A stretch of DNA of 64,000 bases, taken from assembly GCF_000013765.1 (NCBI RefSeq), contig NC_007954.1:1426001-1490000 (forward strand), read 5' to 3'. The stretch comes from Shewanella denitrificans OS217. GTDB lineage: Bacteria; Pseudomonadota; Gammaproteobacteria; Enterobacterales; Shewanellaceae. Below the pieces are notes generated by a model that was not told where the DNA came from, ran no database searches, and saw only the letters and a program-made list of their open reading frames with translations. The translations under genes and the position numbers were made by a program. Positions within the stretch are counted from its first letter, which is position 1. Each line of letters opens with the position of its first letter. Below are positions 16,047-24,775 of the stretch, in pieces.

Positions 16047-17947
16047 TGGCTGATTTATCAACACCTACCAACGACGGTCAATCAGAGCAAGCAGCAGAAA
16101 GCTTAATCACCAACCATATTGATATTTGGACGACCGCCATTGAGCGAAAATCCTCTGCAGGGCGCGGGTCATCAAATAAGTTTTCCTTGTATGGCATTAA
16201 AAAACTGCGTGAGCTGATTTTAGAGCTCGCCGTGCGCGGTAAGTTAGTACCGCAGGCCAGCTTTGATGAGATAAATAGTCCAGATTATGAGCCAGCGTCA
16301 GTATTACTCGAGCGTATTGCCGCTGTAAAAGCCCAGTTGGTGAAAGAGGGCAAGCTTAAAAAACAAAAGCCTTTGCCTGAGATTGGTGACAATGAAAAGC
16401 CGTTTGAATTACCAAATGGATGGAAGTGGAGTCGACTCGGTGATTTTGTTTCAATCATAAGAGGAATAACATTCCCTTCAAGTGAAAAGCACAGAGAGTT
16501 AGCGCCATCTAGAGTAGCTTGCATTAGGACTACAAATGTTCAAGATAGTCTTGAATGGGATGATTTACTGTATGTTGATAGGAGTTATGTTAAGCGTGAA
16601 GAACAATATCTAAAGTTAGGGGATATTGTTATGTCTATGGCAAACAGTAGAGAGTTAGTCGGAAAAGTATCTTTTATAACACATATTCCTGTCGGTGAAT
16701 CATCATTTGGTGGCTTCTTAAGTGTAATTAGGCCATATCAATTTGACGCTAGCTTTTTAATGTCAGTCCTGAGAGCTCCTTTGACAAAAAATGAATTAAT
16801 TGGCAGTGCAAGTCAAACTACAAATATTGCTAATATTTCCTTAGAAAAGTTAAATCCTCTAGTTATTGCTGTACCTCCACTCGAAGAACAACACCGTATC
16901 GTCGCTAAAGTTGATGAGTTAATGAGCTTGTGTGATGCCCTCGAAGCGCAAACCGAAGCGAGCATTGCGGCACATCAAACCTTAGTAGAAACCTTGCTGA
17001 ATGCACTGTTACTGCCTAACACTTCTCAGCCAGCAGATAGCCAATCAGCCAGCCTCGAGCCTGCACTTAATGATAGTTTAATAGACAACTGGGAGCGTGT
17101 CGCCGAACACTTCGACACGCTATTCACCACCGCAGCCAGCATCGACACCCTAAAACAAACCATCCTCCAACTCGCCGTCATGGGTAAGTTGGTGCCACAA
17201 GCCAGCTTAGCTGAAAGAAACAGTCCAGATTATGAACCCGCCGCCAAGCTACTGAAGCGGATCAAAGCTGAAAAAGCTCAACTGATTAAAGACGGTAAAA
17301 TAAAAAAACAGAAACCACTGCCCGACATCACAGATGAAGAAAAACCGTTTGAACTGCCTGAATCTGGTGAGTGGGTGAGACTTGGTGATTTATGTACGCT
17401 TGTAACAAGCGGGTCTAGAGGTTGGAAAACATATTACGCTGAAAGTGGCGCTACATTTATTCGTTCTCAAGATATCAAATACGATAGGGTAGAATTTGAC
17501 GATAAGGCATATGTAAAGCTACCTGAAACTACTGAAGGTAAAAGAACTAAAGTTGATGTTGGTAATCTACTGATGACTATCACTGGTGCAAATGTTGCCA
17601 AAACTGCAATAGTAGAGATTGAACTTGATGAGGCTTATGTTAGTCAGCATGTAGCACTAATAAAACTGATTAACAGTGTTATGAATAAGTATATTCATCT
17701 TTGGTTAACCGGAGCATTTGGAGGTCGAGGATTATTATTAGAATGTAGCTATGGCGCAAAGCCAGGACTTAATCTTCAAAATATTAACGAGTTGATTATA
17801 CCTATACCCCCACTAGAAGAACAACATCGCATCGTAGCCAAAGTCGAAGAGCTAATGGCACTCTGCGACAAACTTAAAGCCCGTTTAAGTGACGCCCAAA
17901 CAACTCAACTCCACCTCACCGACGCCATCGTCGAACAGGCTGTGTAA
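16046..17947 (+). CDS. hsdS: HsdS, type I specificity subunit with two target recognition domains
   Basis: HsdS chooses the DNA sequence for both methylation and cleavage. The 633-residue protein is a two-fold repeat. Each half begins with a conserved ILELAVRGKLVPQAS-type helix, continues through KKQKPLP to EKPFELP, then a variable target recognition domain (about 128-275 and 443-590). Each ends with PPLEEQHRIVAKVxELM, which leads into a coiled-coil spacer. Each recognition domain reads one half of a bipartite site, but the recognised sequence cannot be predicted by eye. The variable parts are visibly richer in A/T than the repeats, as expected for modules exchanged by recombination. It is 73 bases before the helicase gene. 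Confidence 0.96.
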   Translation: MADLSTPTNDGQSEQAAESLITNHIDIWTTAIERKSSAGRGSSNKFSLYGIKKLRELILELAVRGKLVPQASFDEINSPDYEPASVLLERIAAVKAQLVKEGKLKKQKPLPEIGDNEKPFELPNGWKWSRLGDFVSIIRGITFPSSEKHRELAPSRVACIRTTNVQDSLEWDDLLYVDRSYVKREEQYLKLGDIVMSMANSRELVGKVSFITHIPVGESSFGGFLSVIRPYQFDASFLMSVLRAPLTKNELIGSASQTTNIANISLEKLNPLVIAVPPLEEQHRIVAKVDELMSLCDALEAQTEASIAAHQTLVETLLNALLLPNTSQPADSQSASLEPALNDSLIDNWERVAEHFDTLFTTAASIDTLKQTILQLAVMGKLVPQASLAERNSPDYEPAAKLLKRIKAEKAQLIKDGKIKKQKPLPDITDEEKPFELPESGEWVRLGDLCTLVTSGSRGWKTYYAESGATFIRSQDIKYDRVEFDDKAYVKLPETTEGKRTKVDVGNLLMTITGANVAKTAIVEIELDEAYVSQHVALIKLINSVMNKYIHLWLTGAFGGRGLLLECSYGAKPGLNLQNINELIIPIPPLEEQHRIVAKVEELMALCDKLKARLSDAQTTQLHLTDAIVEQAV

Positions 17948-18020
17948 CCCGTTTATCTTTACTACGTTGACTTTTGGGTGACGGAATAAACCAAGATGCT
18001 AAAAGGGATTTAATAATTAC

Positions 18021-21000
18021 ATGACTTCAATGAGTTACATACAATGGGCGAGTTATTGGCGTAACTCGCTGGCTGATGCAGAATCAGGCAAAGGGGCATT
18101 AAGGGCAAGTGAATGTGAATCTTTTTTAAAGGTCGACCGTGACGTCAGGCAAACGGGTGTGTTACCTAAAACATCGGTAGAGCAGCTGTTTAAAGGCGTA
18201 GCAAAAGAAATCAATGCGGTAAATGTAATATATCGGCCAAATGTATTAGTGCTGACATTACAACATGGAAAAAGTCATCAAGGCAGCTTGCCTGAAATAC
18301 TCACGGCTTTAGCTTGCCCTATGTGGGTCAATAGGCAAGGCTACCTTTTCCCCTCAGGCCCAGCCGTTGTGCCCAGAGATTTATTGCATCCCCAAGATGA
18401 TATTAAGTTTACCGTCGGTTGCGTGGCTGATCTTGATGCTCACCTTACGACGCATCAACTAAAAACCTTTACTAAAGATCAAGTTCACGATCAGGTTGAT
18501 GATGACAAGTTGGCCGATTTTAAAAAAGACTGGCTGGCATTTATCGAACATTGCAGCTTACTTTATCAAAATGTGTGTAAAGCATTGGGCTTGACAGATA
18601 TTCAAGACTTTTATTCGATAGCCAATTACTCGTGGATACAAGCTGTTGATACAGTGTCAGGTATGTCAGTAAATATACTTAAACTTTATGACTCAATTAC
18701 CAGTATCAAACCTGAACTAGCCCTTTTTTATAGTTATTCAACTGTTTCCAACGTCAATCATAAGCCCTGTATGGATTTTTCTGAGTCAGTGAGCCTGAGG
18801 TTAGGTCATTCGAGTGATAAGTATTGCTTGGCTGATGCGCAGCGCGATGCCTTGTCTCATTCTTTAGCGATGAATAATGGTGACATACTTGCGGTTAATG
18901 GCCCACCAGGCACAGGCAAAACCACCTATTTACTCTCAGTGGTGGCTTCTCTATGGGTAAAAGCGGCGTTAGAGCAAAGTAAGCCTCCAGTTATTGTGGC
19001 GGCATCAACCAATAATCAAACCGTCACTAATATTATCGATGCTTTCGGAAAAGACTTTTCTGAAGGGGAAGGTACCTTGAGTGGGCGCTGGTTGCCTGAT
19101 ATTACTAGCTATGGCGCATATTTCCCCTCACCAAGCCGCTTAGCAGAAGCACAGAAAAGCTTTCAAACTCAAAGCTTTTTCGCTGAAATAGAAGATTTAG
19201 ATTATCTTGAGCGTGCAGAGCACTATTTCTTGCAACAAGCGATACTGTATTTTAACTCTGACGCTGTGTTGGTACTTGTCGACATTAAAGCCCGCCTTCA
19301 TAAAGAATTATTGCAATGTCAGTCAAGCTTGAAGCGTATCGAATCACTTTGGTCTGAACTGTGTAAGGCGAATGCGTTAATTCTTGCGATGATAGGTACT
19401 GAACCAGAAAGTCAGTTAGCCGAATTAAAAGCAGCGAGTCATCAACATAAACAACAGTCAACGGATATAAAAAGTGCGCTAAAACAATGGCAATACTTTT
19501 TGGCCAATGAATCAATTTGGTTGTCACTCTTCAGTTGGCTTAAACCTGTTAGAGACAAAAAAAATCGCCAGCGTGAACTCTATATCGCTACATTTAGTGA
19601 TGACATTCGCTCGTTAGTCGCTCTTGCTAGTCCAGATTTTGAACTAGCAGAAAGTGAATTTAAAAAGGCGATTCAGCAACAGGATCAAACTCATCAACGA
19701 CTGCTTCAAGAGTATCAAGATAAAAAGCAACTGCTTGAAAAACGAAACGAAGTCCAGGCGCATTGGCAAGCGTTAGCTTGTTCCATAGGCTTAGAAAAAG
19801 ACGCATTGTATGATCTTAATGCTGTCGATAAAAAAGCAGATACCGCCATTCGTTTTGTGATGTTTCGCTTAGCGGTACATTATTGGGAAGCCTGTTGGTT
19901 GATCGAGGGCCGTAAACTTGGCGATGAACTCAATAAAATAAAGGGTAAAACGGGCAGAAAAACCGTGGTACCAAGGTGGCATCGCCGCATGATGCTTACC
20001 CCCTGTATTGTTTCTACCTTCCATGCTTTGCCTGCTCATATGACTTGTTCTGCATTTAATGATGGTAAATTTGACCCTGAATATCTTTTTGATTTTATTG
20101 ACTTGTTGGTTGTTGATGAGGGCGGGCAGGTGTCACCAGATGTGGCTGGAGCCTCGTTTTCTTTGGCTAAGAAGTCATTAGTTATTGGCGATATTCATCA
20201 GATTGAACCTGTGCGCTCGGTTTCTGGCAGTATTGATATAGGCAATTTATTCAATGCAAATTTGCTTGAAAAGCGACAGGACTATGAAGCTGTGCAAGCG
20301 AATGGCCGAAGTGTTGTCAATGGTAGTGTTATGCACATAGCACAGGCTGCAAGTCAGTACTGTTATCAGGCTGAAATGGAGCCTGGGATGTATTTACGAG
20401 AGCACAGACGTTGCTTTGATGACATTATCAAATTTTGTAATGAGCTTTGTTATAAGGGGGTTTTGGAACCTAAAAGGGGAGATGCAGCGGATGCTTTATT
20501 TCCTGCTTTTGGCCATCTTCACATTGATGGCAGAGCTGAACAACAAATGGGTGGCAGCCGTTTTAATCGTCTGGAAGCTGAGACGATTGCAGATTGGCTG
20601 GCACAAAATAAAACTAAGCTTGAATCAAGATATAACAAACCGCTTGAGGATATTGTTGGCATAGTTACGCCGTTTTCTGCTCAGGTGAATGAGTTGCAGC
20701 AAGCTTGCAAAAATAAAGGGATTGAAAGCGGAAAGCAGCAAGGGCAACTGACCATAGGTACTGTGCATGCATTACAAGGCGCGGAAAGAATTATTGTGAT
20801 TTTTTCCCCTGTGTATACAAGACATAGTAACGGTGAATTTATTGACCGTTCAACAAGCATGTTGAATGTTGCTATATCAAGAGCTAAAGATAGCTTTTTA
20901 GTTTTTGGTGATCTGGATGTGATATCTGCAGCCTCATCAACATTGCCGCGAGGTATTCTGGCAAAATATTTATTTTCAAAGCCTGAAAATGAACTGGTAT

Positions 21001-21557
21001 TTAAAATCAACAAACGCAGAGATCTGTTAACTTTTTGTGCAGAGCCAAGGTTGATAAATGATGCGCTGGAACACGACCAATATTTAATTGAGCTTCTTGA
21101 GCAGGTTAAAGAGACGATTTATATCGTGTCTCCATGGGTCAGTTATCTAAAATTGATGGAGACTGGCATTCTCAGTTCGATTTGTGAGGCATCTTCAAGA
21201 GGGGTAAAGATAAAGCTGTTTACGGATAGGCATTTCAATACCACGATAAATAATCATTTTGATGCAGAAAAAGAAAAAATGTTTATTCAATGTTGTGAAA
21301 AACTAGCCGATGAAGGTGTTGATGTGGCTGTGATCCGTGGCGTTCATAGCAAGTTAGTGATGGCAGATAATCATCATATGAGTGTGGGTTCTTTCAATTG
21401 GTTTAGTGCTTCTCGATCTGGAATATATGCCAACATGGAAACTTCAATGATTTACTCAGGTGATTTGAGAAAAGAAATTAATACTCAAACTGCTTTTTTG
21501 AATTCACGAGTAGATAAATTATATCAATGTAGTAAAGACGGCGCCTTGGTTCTCTAG
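18021..21557 (+). CDS. SF1 helicase fused to a C-terminal phospholipase-D-type nuclease
   Basis: The 1178-residue protein has an N-terminal region of unknown function (1-270) and Walker A GPPGTGKTT (about 294-302). A long helical insert (about 400-640) is probably coiled coil. Then come Walker B LLVVDEGGQ (about 693-701), motif III GDIHQIEPV, motif V TIGTVHALQGAE and motif VI NVAISRAKD of the Upf1/AAA_12 SF1 helicases. The last 170 residues are a PLD domain with one HxKxxxxD motif (HSKLVMAD, starting near 1108) and GSFNW, so it probably acts as a dimer. The arrangement suggests DNA or RNA unwinding joined to cutting and fits a defence role beside the RM genes, but no known system was identified with certainty. 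It is not a RecB or HsdR protein. Start ATG 18021 is chosen from the track of the frame; ATG 18030 is an alternative. Confidence 0.85.
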   Translation: MTSMSYIQWASYWRNSLADAESGKGALRASECESFLKVDRDVRQTGVLPKTSVEQLFKGVAKEINAVNVIYRPNVLVLTLQHGKSHQGSLPEILTALACPMWVNRQGYLFPSGPAVVPRDLLHPQDDIKFTVGCVADLDAHLTTHQLKTFTKDQVHDQVDDDKLADFKKDWLAFIEHCSLLYQNVCKALGLTDIQDFYSIANYSWIQAVDTVSGMSVNILKLYDSITSIKPELALFYSYSTVSNVNHKPCMDFSESVSLRLGHSSDKYCLADAQRDALSHSLAMNNGDILAVNGPPGTGKTTYLLSVVASLWVKAALEQSKPPVIVAASTNNQTVTNIIDAFGKDFSEGEGTLSGRWLPDITSYGAYFPSPSRLAEAQKSFQTQSFFAEIEDLDYLERAEHYFLQQAILYFNSDAVLVLVDIKARLHKELLQCQSSLKRIESLWSELCKANALILAMIGTEPESQLAELKAASHQHKQQSTDIKSALKQWQYFLANESIWLSLFSWLKPVRDKKNRQRELYIATFSDDIRSLVALASPDFELAESEFKKAIQQQDQTHQRLLQEYQDKKQLLEKRNEVQAHWQALACSIGLEKDALYDLNAVDKKADTAIRFVMFRLAVHYWEACWLIEGRKLGDELNKIKGKTGRKTVVPRWHRRMMLTPCIVSTFHALPAHMTCSAFNDGKFDPEYLFDFIDLLVVDEGGQVSPDVAGASFSLAKKSLVIGDIHQIEPVRSVSGSIDIGNLFNANLLEKRQDYEAVQANGRSVVNGSVMHIAQAASQYCYQAEMEPGMYLREHRRCFDDIIKFCNELCYKGVLEPKRGDAADALFPAFGHLHIDGRAEQQMGGSRFNRLEAETIADWLAQNKTKLESRYNKPLEDIVGIVTPFSAQVNELQQACKNKGIESGKQQGQLTIGTVHALQGAERIIVIFSPVYTRHSNGEFIDRSTSMLNVAISRAKDSFLVFGDLDVISAASSTLPRGILAKYLFSKPENELVFKINKRRDLLTFCAEPRLINDALEHDQYLIELLEQVKETIYIVSPWVSYLKLMETGILSSICEASSRGVKIKLFTDRHFNTTINNHFDAEKEKMFIQCCEKLADEGVDVAVIRGVHSKLVMADNHHMSVGSFNWFSASRSGIYANMETSMIYSGDLRKEINTQTAFLNSRVDKLYQCSKDGALVL

Positions 21558-21580
21558 TTGAAAATGGCTGAAATGAAAGT

Positions 21581-21606
21581 TTGCTGCCGCCATTCTGCCG
21601 CCATTG
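21581..21606. repeat. 11-base direct repeat at the island right end
   Basis: CTGCCGCCATT occurs twice, back to back apart from two to three bases, between the helicase stop and the tmRNA terminator. It could be a remnant of an integrase binding arm. The significance is uncertain. Confidence 0.35.
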
Positions 21607-21633
21607 TGTGGGCAATTTGTGGACACTCCAAAG

Positions 21634-21664
21634 AAAAAGGGCTTAGCATTGCTGCTAAGCCCTT
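21634..21664 (-). terminator. tmRNA terminator
   Basis: On the minus strand GGGCTTAGC and GCTAAGCCC arms are followed by TTTTTCTTT directly downstream of ssrA. The same hairpin recurs at 10356-10386. Confidence 0.9.
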
Positions 21665-21672
21665 GTTTTAAT

Positions 21673-22027
21673 TGGTGGAGGCGGCGGGACTTGAACCCGC
21701 GTCCAGAAAGCCTACATCCTCGGCGCTACATGTTTAGTCTCTCTTTTAGTTAACCAGGCAGTCTCCGAAAGACAGGATGCTACATGGCGAGTCCGGTACT
21801 GTTTCGCGGTTCACCCCCGGACGGAGTTCCCTCGCTATCAAATGTTATATGACCATCTGTATACCCCGCCCATTTGAGAAACCTGGGTCAGATGGCTAGC
21901 TAGCCTAAGCTGCTAGAGAGTAGTTAGAGTCGTTTGCAACTATAACGGTGCGGCTTTTTACGAGGCCAACCGCCCCTCGACATGCTCCTTGGGTTTCGTG
22001 AATCCTGTCGAATCCAGAATCGCCCCC
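21673..22027 (-). ncRNA. ssrA: tmRNA (10Sa RNA)
   Basis: The 355-base RNA has 5' GGGGGCG pairing with 3' CGCCTCC before ACCA. The G-U pair at the third acceptor position is the alanine identity element. GGTTCAA in the T arm and the 5' D-analogue segment are standard. The tag frame starts at the GCA codon on 21937 and gives ANDSNYSLAA followed by TAG, a Shewanella-type tag. The RNA rescues stalled ribosomes with SmpB, encoded about 180 bases upstream on the same strand. A TACAAT -10-like hexamer lies just before the 5' end. The CCA is encoded, as usual in gammaproteobacteria. The 3' end faces the defence island. Confidence 0.97.
21905..21937 (-). other. tmRNA proteolysis-tag reading frame
   Basis: Ten sense codons, GCA through GCT, encode ANDSNYSLAA and end in TAG. 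The LAA end is the ClpXP signal. Confidence 0.95.
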
Positions 22028-22207
22028 AATTGCGTTGATTGTAACCCGTTGTTAGCCTAATACCTAGCAGCTTACAACAAATTATTATCGTTTGTTCACT
22101 ATCTGTACGTTAACGCAGGTTTTTCAAGCTATTAGCGCATTTTAGCTCATTCTAGCTCATCCTTACGGAATCTTGTTCAAGCTAACAGTATCCAACACGA
22201 GCCGAAG

Positions 22208-22705
22208 CTAGGCGCCGACTTTGTCTTTTTTCATCACACGGGCTTTTTCAATTTTCCACTCGCGCTCTTTGGTGTCTTCACGTTTGTCGTGATCTTTTTT
22301 ACCTTTACCTAGGCCGATTTCCACTTTGACCCAAGCCCCTTTGCGCCAATACATAGACAAAGGAATTAAGGTGTAGCCTTGGCGTTCGATAAGGCCTGCG
22401 AGCTTGTCGATTTCACTGCGCTTTAGTAGCAGCTTTTTGGTGCGAATAGGATCGCAGACAACATGGGTCGATGCCGTGTTCAGTGGCTGAATCGTACAGC
22501 CGTGCATGAAGGCTTCACCTTCCTTGATATACACGTAACAGTCAGACAGGTTGACCTTGCCCATACGGATGGATTTGACTTCCCAGCCCATTAACTGCAA
22601 GCCCGCTTCAATTTTATCTTCGATGCGGTACTCAAACGTGGCGCGTTTATTACGCGCTATGGTCGCAGAGGCATTTTTTGCTGATTTCGAATTCTTTTTT
22701 ACCAT
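22208..22705 (-). CDS. smpB: SmpB, tmRNA-binding protein
   Basis: SmpB binds tmRNA and places it in the A site of stalled ribosomes. ATG 22705 ([11 protein letters not shown]) is chosen over the longer frame, since it matches the usual start and yields 165 residues. Signatures are [42 protein letters not shown] and [26 protein letters not shown], followed by the basic C-terminal tail that becomes helical in the mRNA channel. It is divergent from ratA, with ssrA about 180 bases downstream on the same strand, the classical smpB-ssrA order. Confidence 0.97.
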
Positions 22706-23009
22706 TCTTTTTACCGTCTTTATGTGTATTCGTTGTAACCACTTTCTATCGAAAGGCAGCGTTGTCATGCCCGCAGTTAATAACAGATATGGGGGGAGAG
22801 TGTTAATATTTCAAGGATTATACCCAGTTTATTGCATCAAGTGTTACTGCAAGTGAGGCATGTTGGCAATTTGATGCACAAATTTGACGGTCTAAATGGC
22901 AGTTTTCAACCAATGTTTTCCAGTATTGAGGCATTAAGTACTCCTAAGGGGTGTCTTTTGGCGATTACATGATAAAATCCTGTCCATGTTTGAGATGAAG
23001 TGATCCCCG
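22706..23009. other. divergent promoter region smpB/ratA
   Basis: About 304 bases of mostly non-coding sequence. A GATAAAAT -10-like element just before ratA (about 22971) is a plausible start for the ratA-rnfH operon. No other element was recognised. Confidence 0.4.
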
Positions 23010-23447
23010 ATGCCGAAAATTTCTAAAAGTGTACTGGTGCGTTTTAGTGCCCTGCAAATGTATGAATTAGTTAATGATGTTGAGTCCTACCAGGCATTTT
23101 TACCCGGTTGTGTCGGTGGGCGAGTATTAGAGCAAACTGAACAAACCATGGTGGCATCTGTGGATGTGAGTAAGGCGGGGATCAGTAAAACCTTTACCAC
23201 CCGCAATCAACTCGTCTCGGGGCAGCGCATTGCCCTTGAATTAGAAAATGGCCCGTTTAAATATTTGCATGGTTTGTGGAAATTTACCGAGTTAAGTGAA
23301 GATGCTTGCAAGGTAGAGTTTGATTTGGATTTTGAGTTTGCCAACCCGTTAGTCGACATGACATTTGGGCGAGTATTTAAAGAGCTGATGAATTCCATGG
23401 TAACGGCGTTTACTAACCGAGCTAAGGTGGTCTATTGTGACAAGTGA
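23010..23447 (+). CDS. ratA: RatA/YfjG, START-domain protein
   Basis: The 145-residue protein is a polyketide cyclase/START-like (Coq10) fold: it opens PKISKSVLVRFSALQMYELVNDVESYQAFLPGC, with GGRVLE, and ends in FKELMNSMVTAFTNRAKVVY. In E. coli RatA was described as blocking 70S formation, while homologs act as ubiquinone-binding chaperones, so the role is uncertain. The gene overlaps rnfH by 11 bases and is divergent from smpB, the conserved smpB/ratA-rnfH arrangement. Confidence 0.95.
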   Translation: MPKISKSVLVRFSALQMYELVNDVESYQAFLPGCVGGRVLEQTEQTMVASVDVSKAGISKTFTTRNQLVSGQRIALELENGPFKYLHGLWKFTELSEDACKVEFDLDFEFANPLVDMTFGRVFKELMNSMVTAFTNRAKVVYCDK

Positions 23448-23772
23448 AACAGATAAGTTTGAGGTAGATGTGGTGTATGCACTGCCGCATCAGCAAAAAA
23501 TCATCAGCGTGGCGGTTGAGCCAGGTACCCGCTTTATCGAGGCGGTACATTTAAGCCAGATGGTGAGTTTTTTCCCGGAAATTGACTTAGACACAGTAAA
23601 ACTTGGCACTTTTAGCCGGCAAGTTAAGCACGATGATGTGATAGAGCCTGGGCAACGGGTGGAAATTTATCGCCCCTTGATTGCCGATCCAAAAGATGTG
23701 CGCCGCAAGCGCGCGGAAAAAGCCAAAGATGAAGGTAGGATAAATAAAATTACCGGTGCTAAGGTGAGTTAA
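23437..23772 (+). CDS. rnfH: RnfH-family (RatB) ubiquitin-like protein
   Basis: Starts with GTG at 23437, inside the end of ratA. The 111-residue protein has the beta-grasp fold of RnfH: VDVVYALPHQQKIISVAVEPGTRFIEAVHLS, then GTFSRQVKHDDVIEPGQRVEIYRPLIADPKDVRRKRAEKAKDEG. The ratA-ratB pair is called toxin-antitoxin in some annotations, but no toxin effect should be assumed. A bidirectional terminator separates it from convergent bamE. Confidence 0.93.
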   Translation: MTSETDKFEVDVVYALPHQQKIISVAVEPGTRFIEAVHLSQMVSFFPEIDLDTVKLGTFSRQVKHDDVIEPGQRVEIYRPLIADPKDVRRKRAEKAKDEGRINKITGAKVS

Positions 23773-23812
23773 TTTGATTTCTTAGGAAACGGTTTACTGA
23801 ATAATAGACAAT

Positions 23813-23840
23813 AAAAATGGCGCTCAGGGCGCCATTTTTT
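23813..23840. terminator. bidirectional terminator rnfH/bamE
   Basis: ATGGCGC and GCGCCAT arms with flanking A and T runs lie between the convergent genes. Confidence 0.88.
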
Positions 23841-23909
23841 GTATCAGTGCTAGTGTTTAGCTTTCAACCTGATTAGCTTATGGTTATCAAATGTTAACCA
23901 AATTGTTTA

Positions 23910-24395
23910 TTACGTTTCGTCTTTTAGGCTTAATGGTTTGTCTTCTTCCACTAATGGCTTAGCTTCACCACGTCCAGCAGGCACTTGAGGAACAAGCTCT
24001 GCCTTGTTGGTCGACGGCAGTTCACTTAACTCTAACGGTGTATCGAAATCGGGGCTAATATCATAATCGCCGCTGGCACTTATCAATAAGTCACCTTCGA
24101 AACGTAAGATCAACTCTTTATGTATGATGCTAGCATCGCGGCCACTCTTGAAGTGATAGACATAATACCAAACATTATCAGCAAAGCTGTCACGTAGAAC
24201 GGGTCTGCCTAAGATGAATTCAGCCTGCTCCTTGGTCATATTAATACGCAGCTTCTCGACCTGTATTGGCTCCATATAGTTGCCTTGAGGCACGTCAGGC
24301 TTATAAATAAGGTAGTCAAATACGCTACAAGCGCTTAGCGATACGGAAAGTGCCACGGCACTAAGAAGGGTAAGACTTTGTTTTTTGTTAATCAT
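23910..24395 (-). CDS. bamE: BamE, outer-membrane assembly lipoprotein
   Basis: Small lipoprotein of the BAM complex that inserts beta-barrel proteins into the outer membrane. The signal peptide MINKKQSLTLLSAVALSVSLSAC ends in the lipobox LSAC. It is followed by the SmpA/OmlA fold with YKPDVPQGNYM, INMTKEQAEFILGRPVLRDSF and WYYVYHF. An unusually long acidic C-terminal tail (about 115-161) follows the folded part. ATG 24395 is preferred; an in-frame GTG at 24404 has a poorly spaced AGGAA. It stands before the borosin operon, which is divergent from it. Confidence 0.95.
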   Translation of the reverse strand: MINKKQSLTLLSAVALSVSLSACSVFDYLIYKPDVPQGNYMEPIQVEKLRINMTKEQAEFILGRPVLRDSFADNVWYYVYHFKSGRDASIIHKELILRFEGDLLISASGDYDISPDFDTPLELSELPSTNKAELVPQVPAGRGEAKPLVEEDKPLSLKDET

Positions 24396-24404
24396 TGTCT
24401 GCAC

Positions 24405-24775
24405 TGGTTCCTAAAAATCTGACGTCATCATACCCAAGCCTTGCCTATGCTGACAAGGGGCTATTTACAGATGTGTGCTGCTTTCGACCCGCAAATTGAG
24501 CGATAGTTCAGTCATTTTCCGTCACTATTAGCAACTAACTAGCAACTAACCGTGCTGAAAATGCTGTTCCCGCTAGATTAATGACACAATAATTGGATTA
24601 GTAGGCAAACTGAGCCTAGGCTAAATGAACTGGAATTTTACGCATATGGGGGAGAGCTGAGCTAAATTGTTTAATTTACATCATTAATCCTTCAGATGAG
24701 GTGGCTTTTTAACTGACTTTGATTGATATTTAGTATCATCAAACCAAGGTTACAGCTGTCAATTAGGGATTTGTC
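24405..24775. other. divergent region bamE/borosin operon
   Basis: About 370 bases. The right end holds the borosin operon promoter described separately. The bamE promoter must lie on the left. No other gene was seen. Confidence 0.4.
24709..24743 (+). promoter_or_regulatory. candidate promoter and dyad of the borosin operon
   Basis: TTAACT (24709-24714), a 16-base spacer and TAGTAT (24731-24736) form a moderate sigma-70 promoter. TTTGAT (24718) and ATCAAA (24738) are inverted arms bracketing the -10, which could be an operator. AGGGA precedes ATG 24776 by 6 bases. Confidence 0.4.

Larger units (their letters stand above)
10344..21633. mobile_element. putative ssrA-associated defence island
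   Basis: Five co-oriented defence-type genes fill the interval between ssrA and the tmRNA-like remnant. The two boundary sequences are inverted, and no integrase, transposase or tra gene is present inside. The interval is therefore called as a degenerate or rearranged genomic island and not as an active element. ssrA is a frequent integration site in Shewanella and Vibrio, which supports the inference. Confidence 0.5.

Noticed and set aside
23010..23772. ratA-rnfH as an active toxin-antitoxin pair
   Set aside because: Only annotation tradition supports it; the proteins are a START-like and a ubiquitin-like fold found as housekeeping genes.
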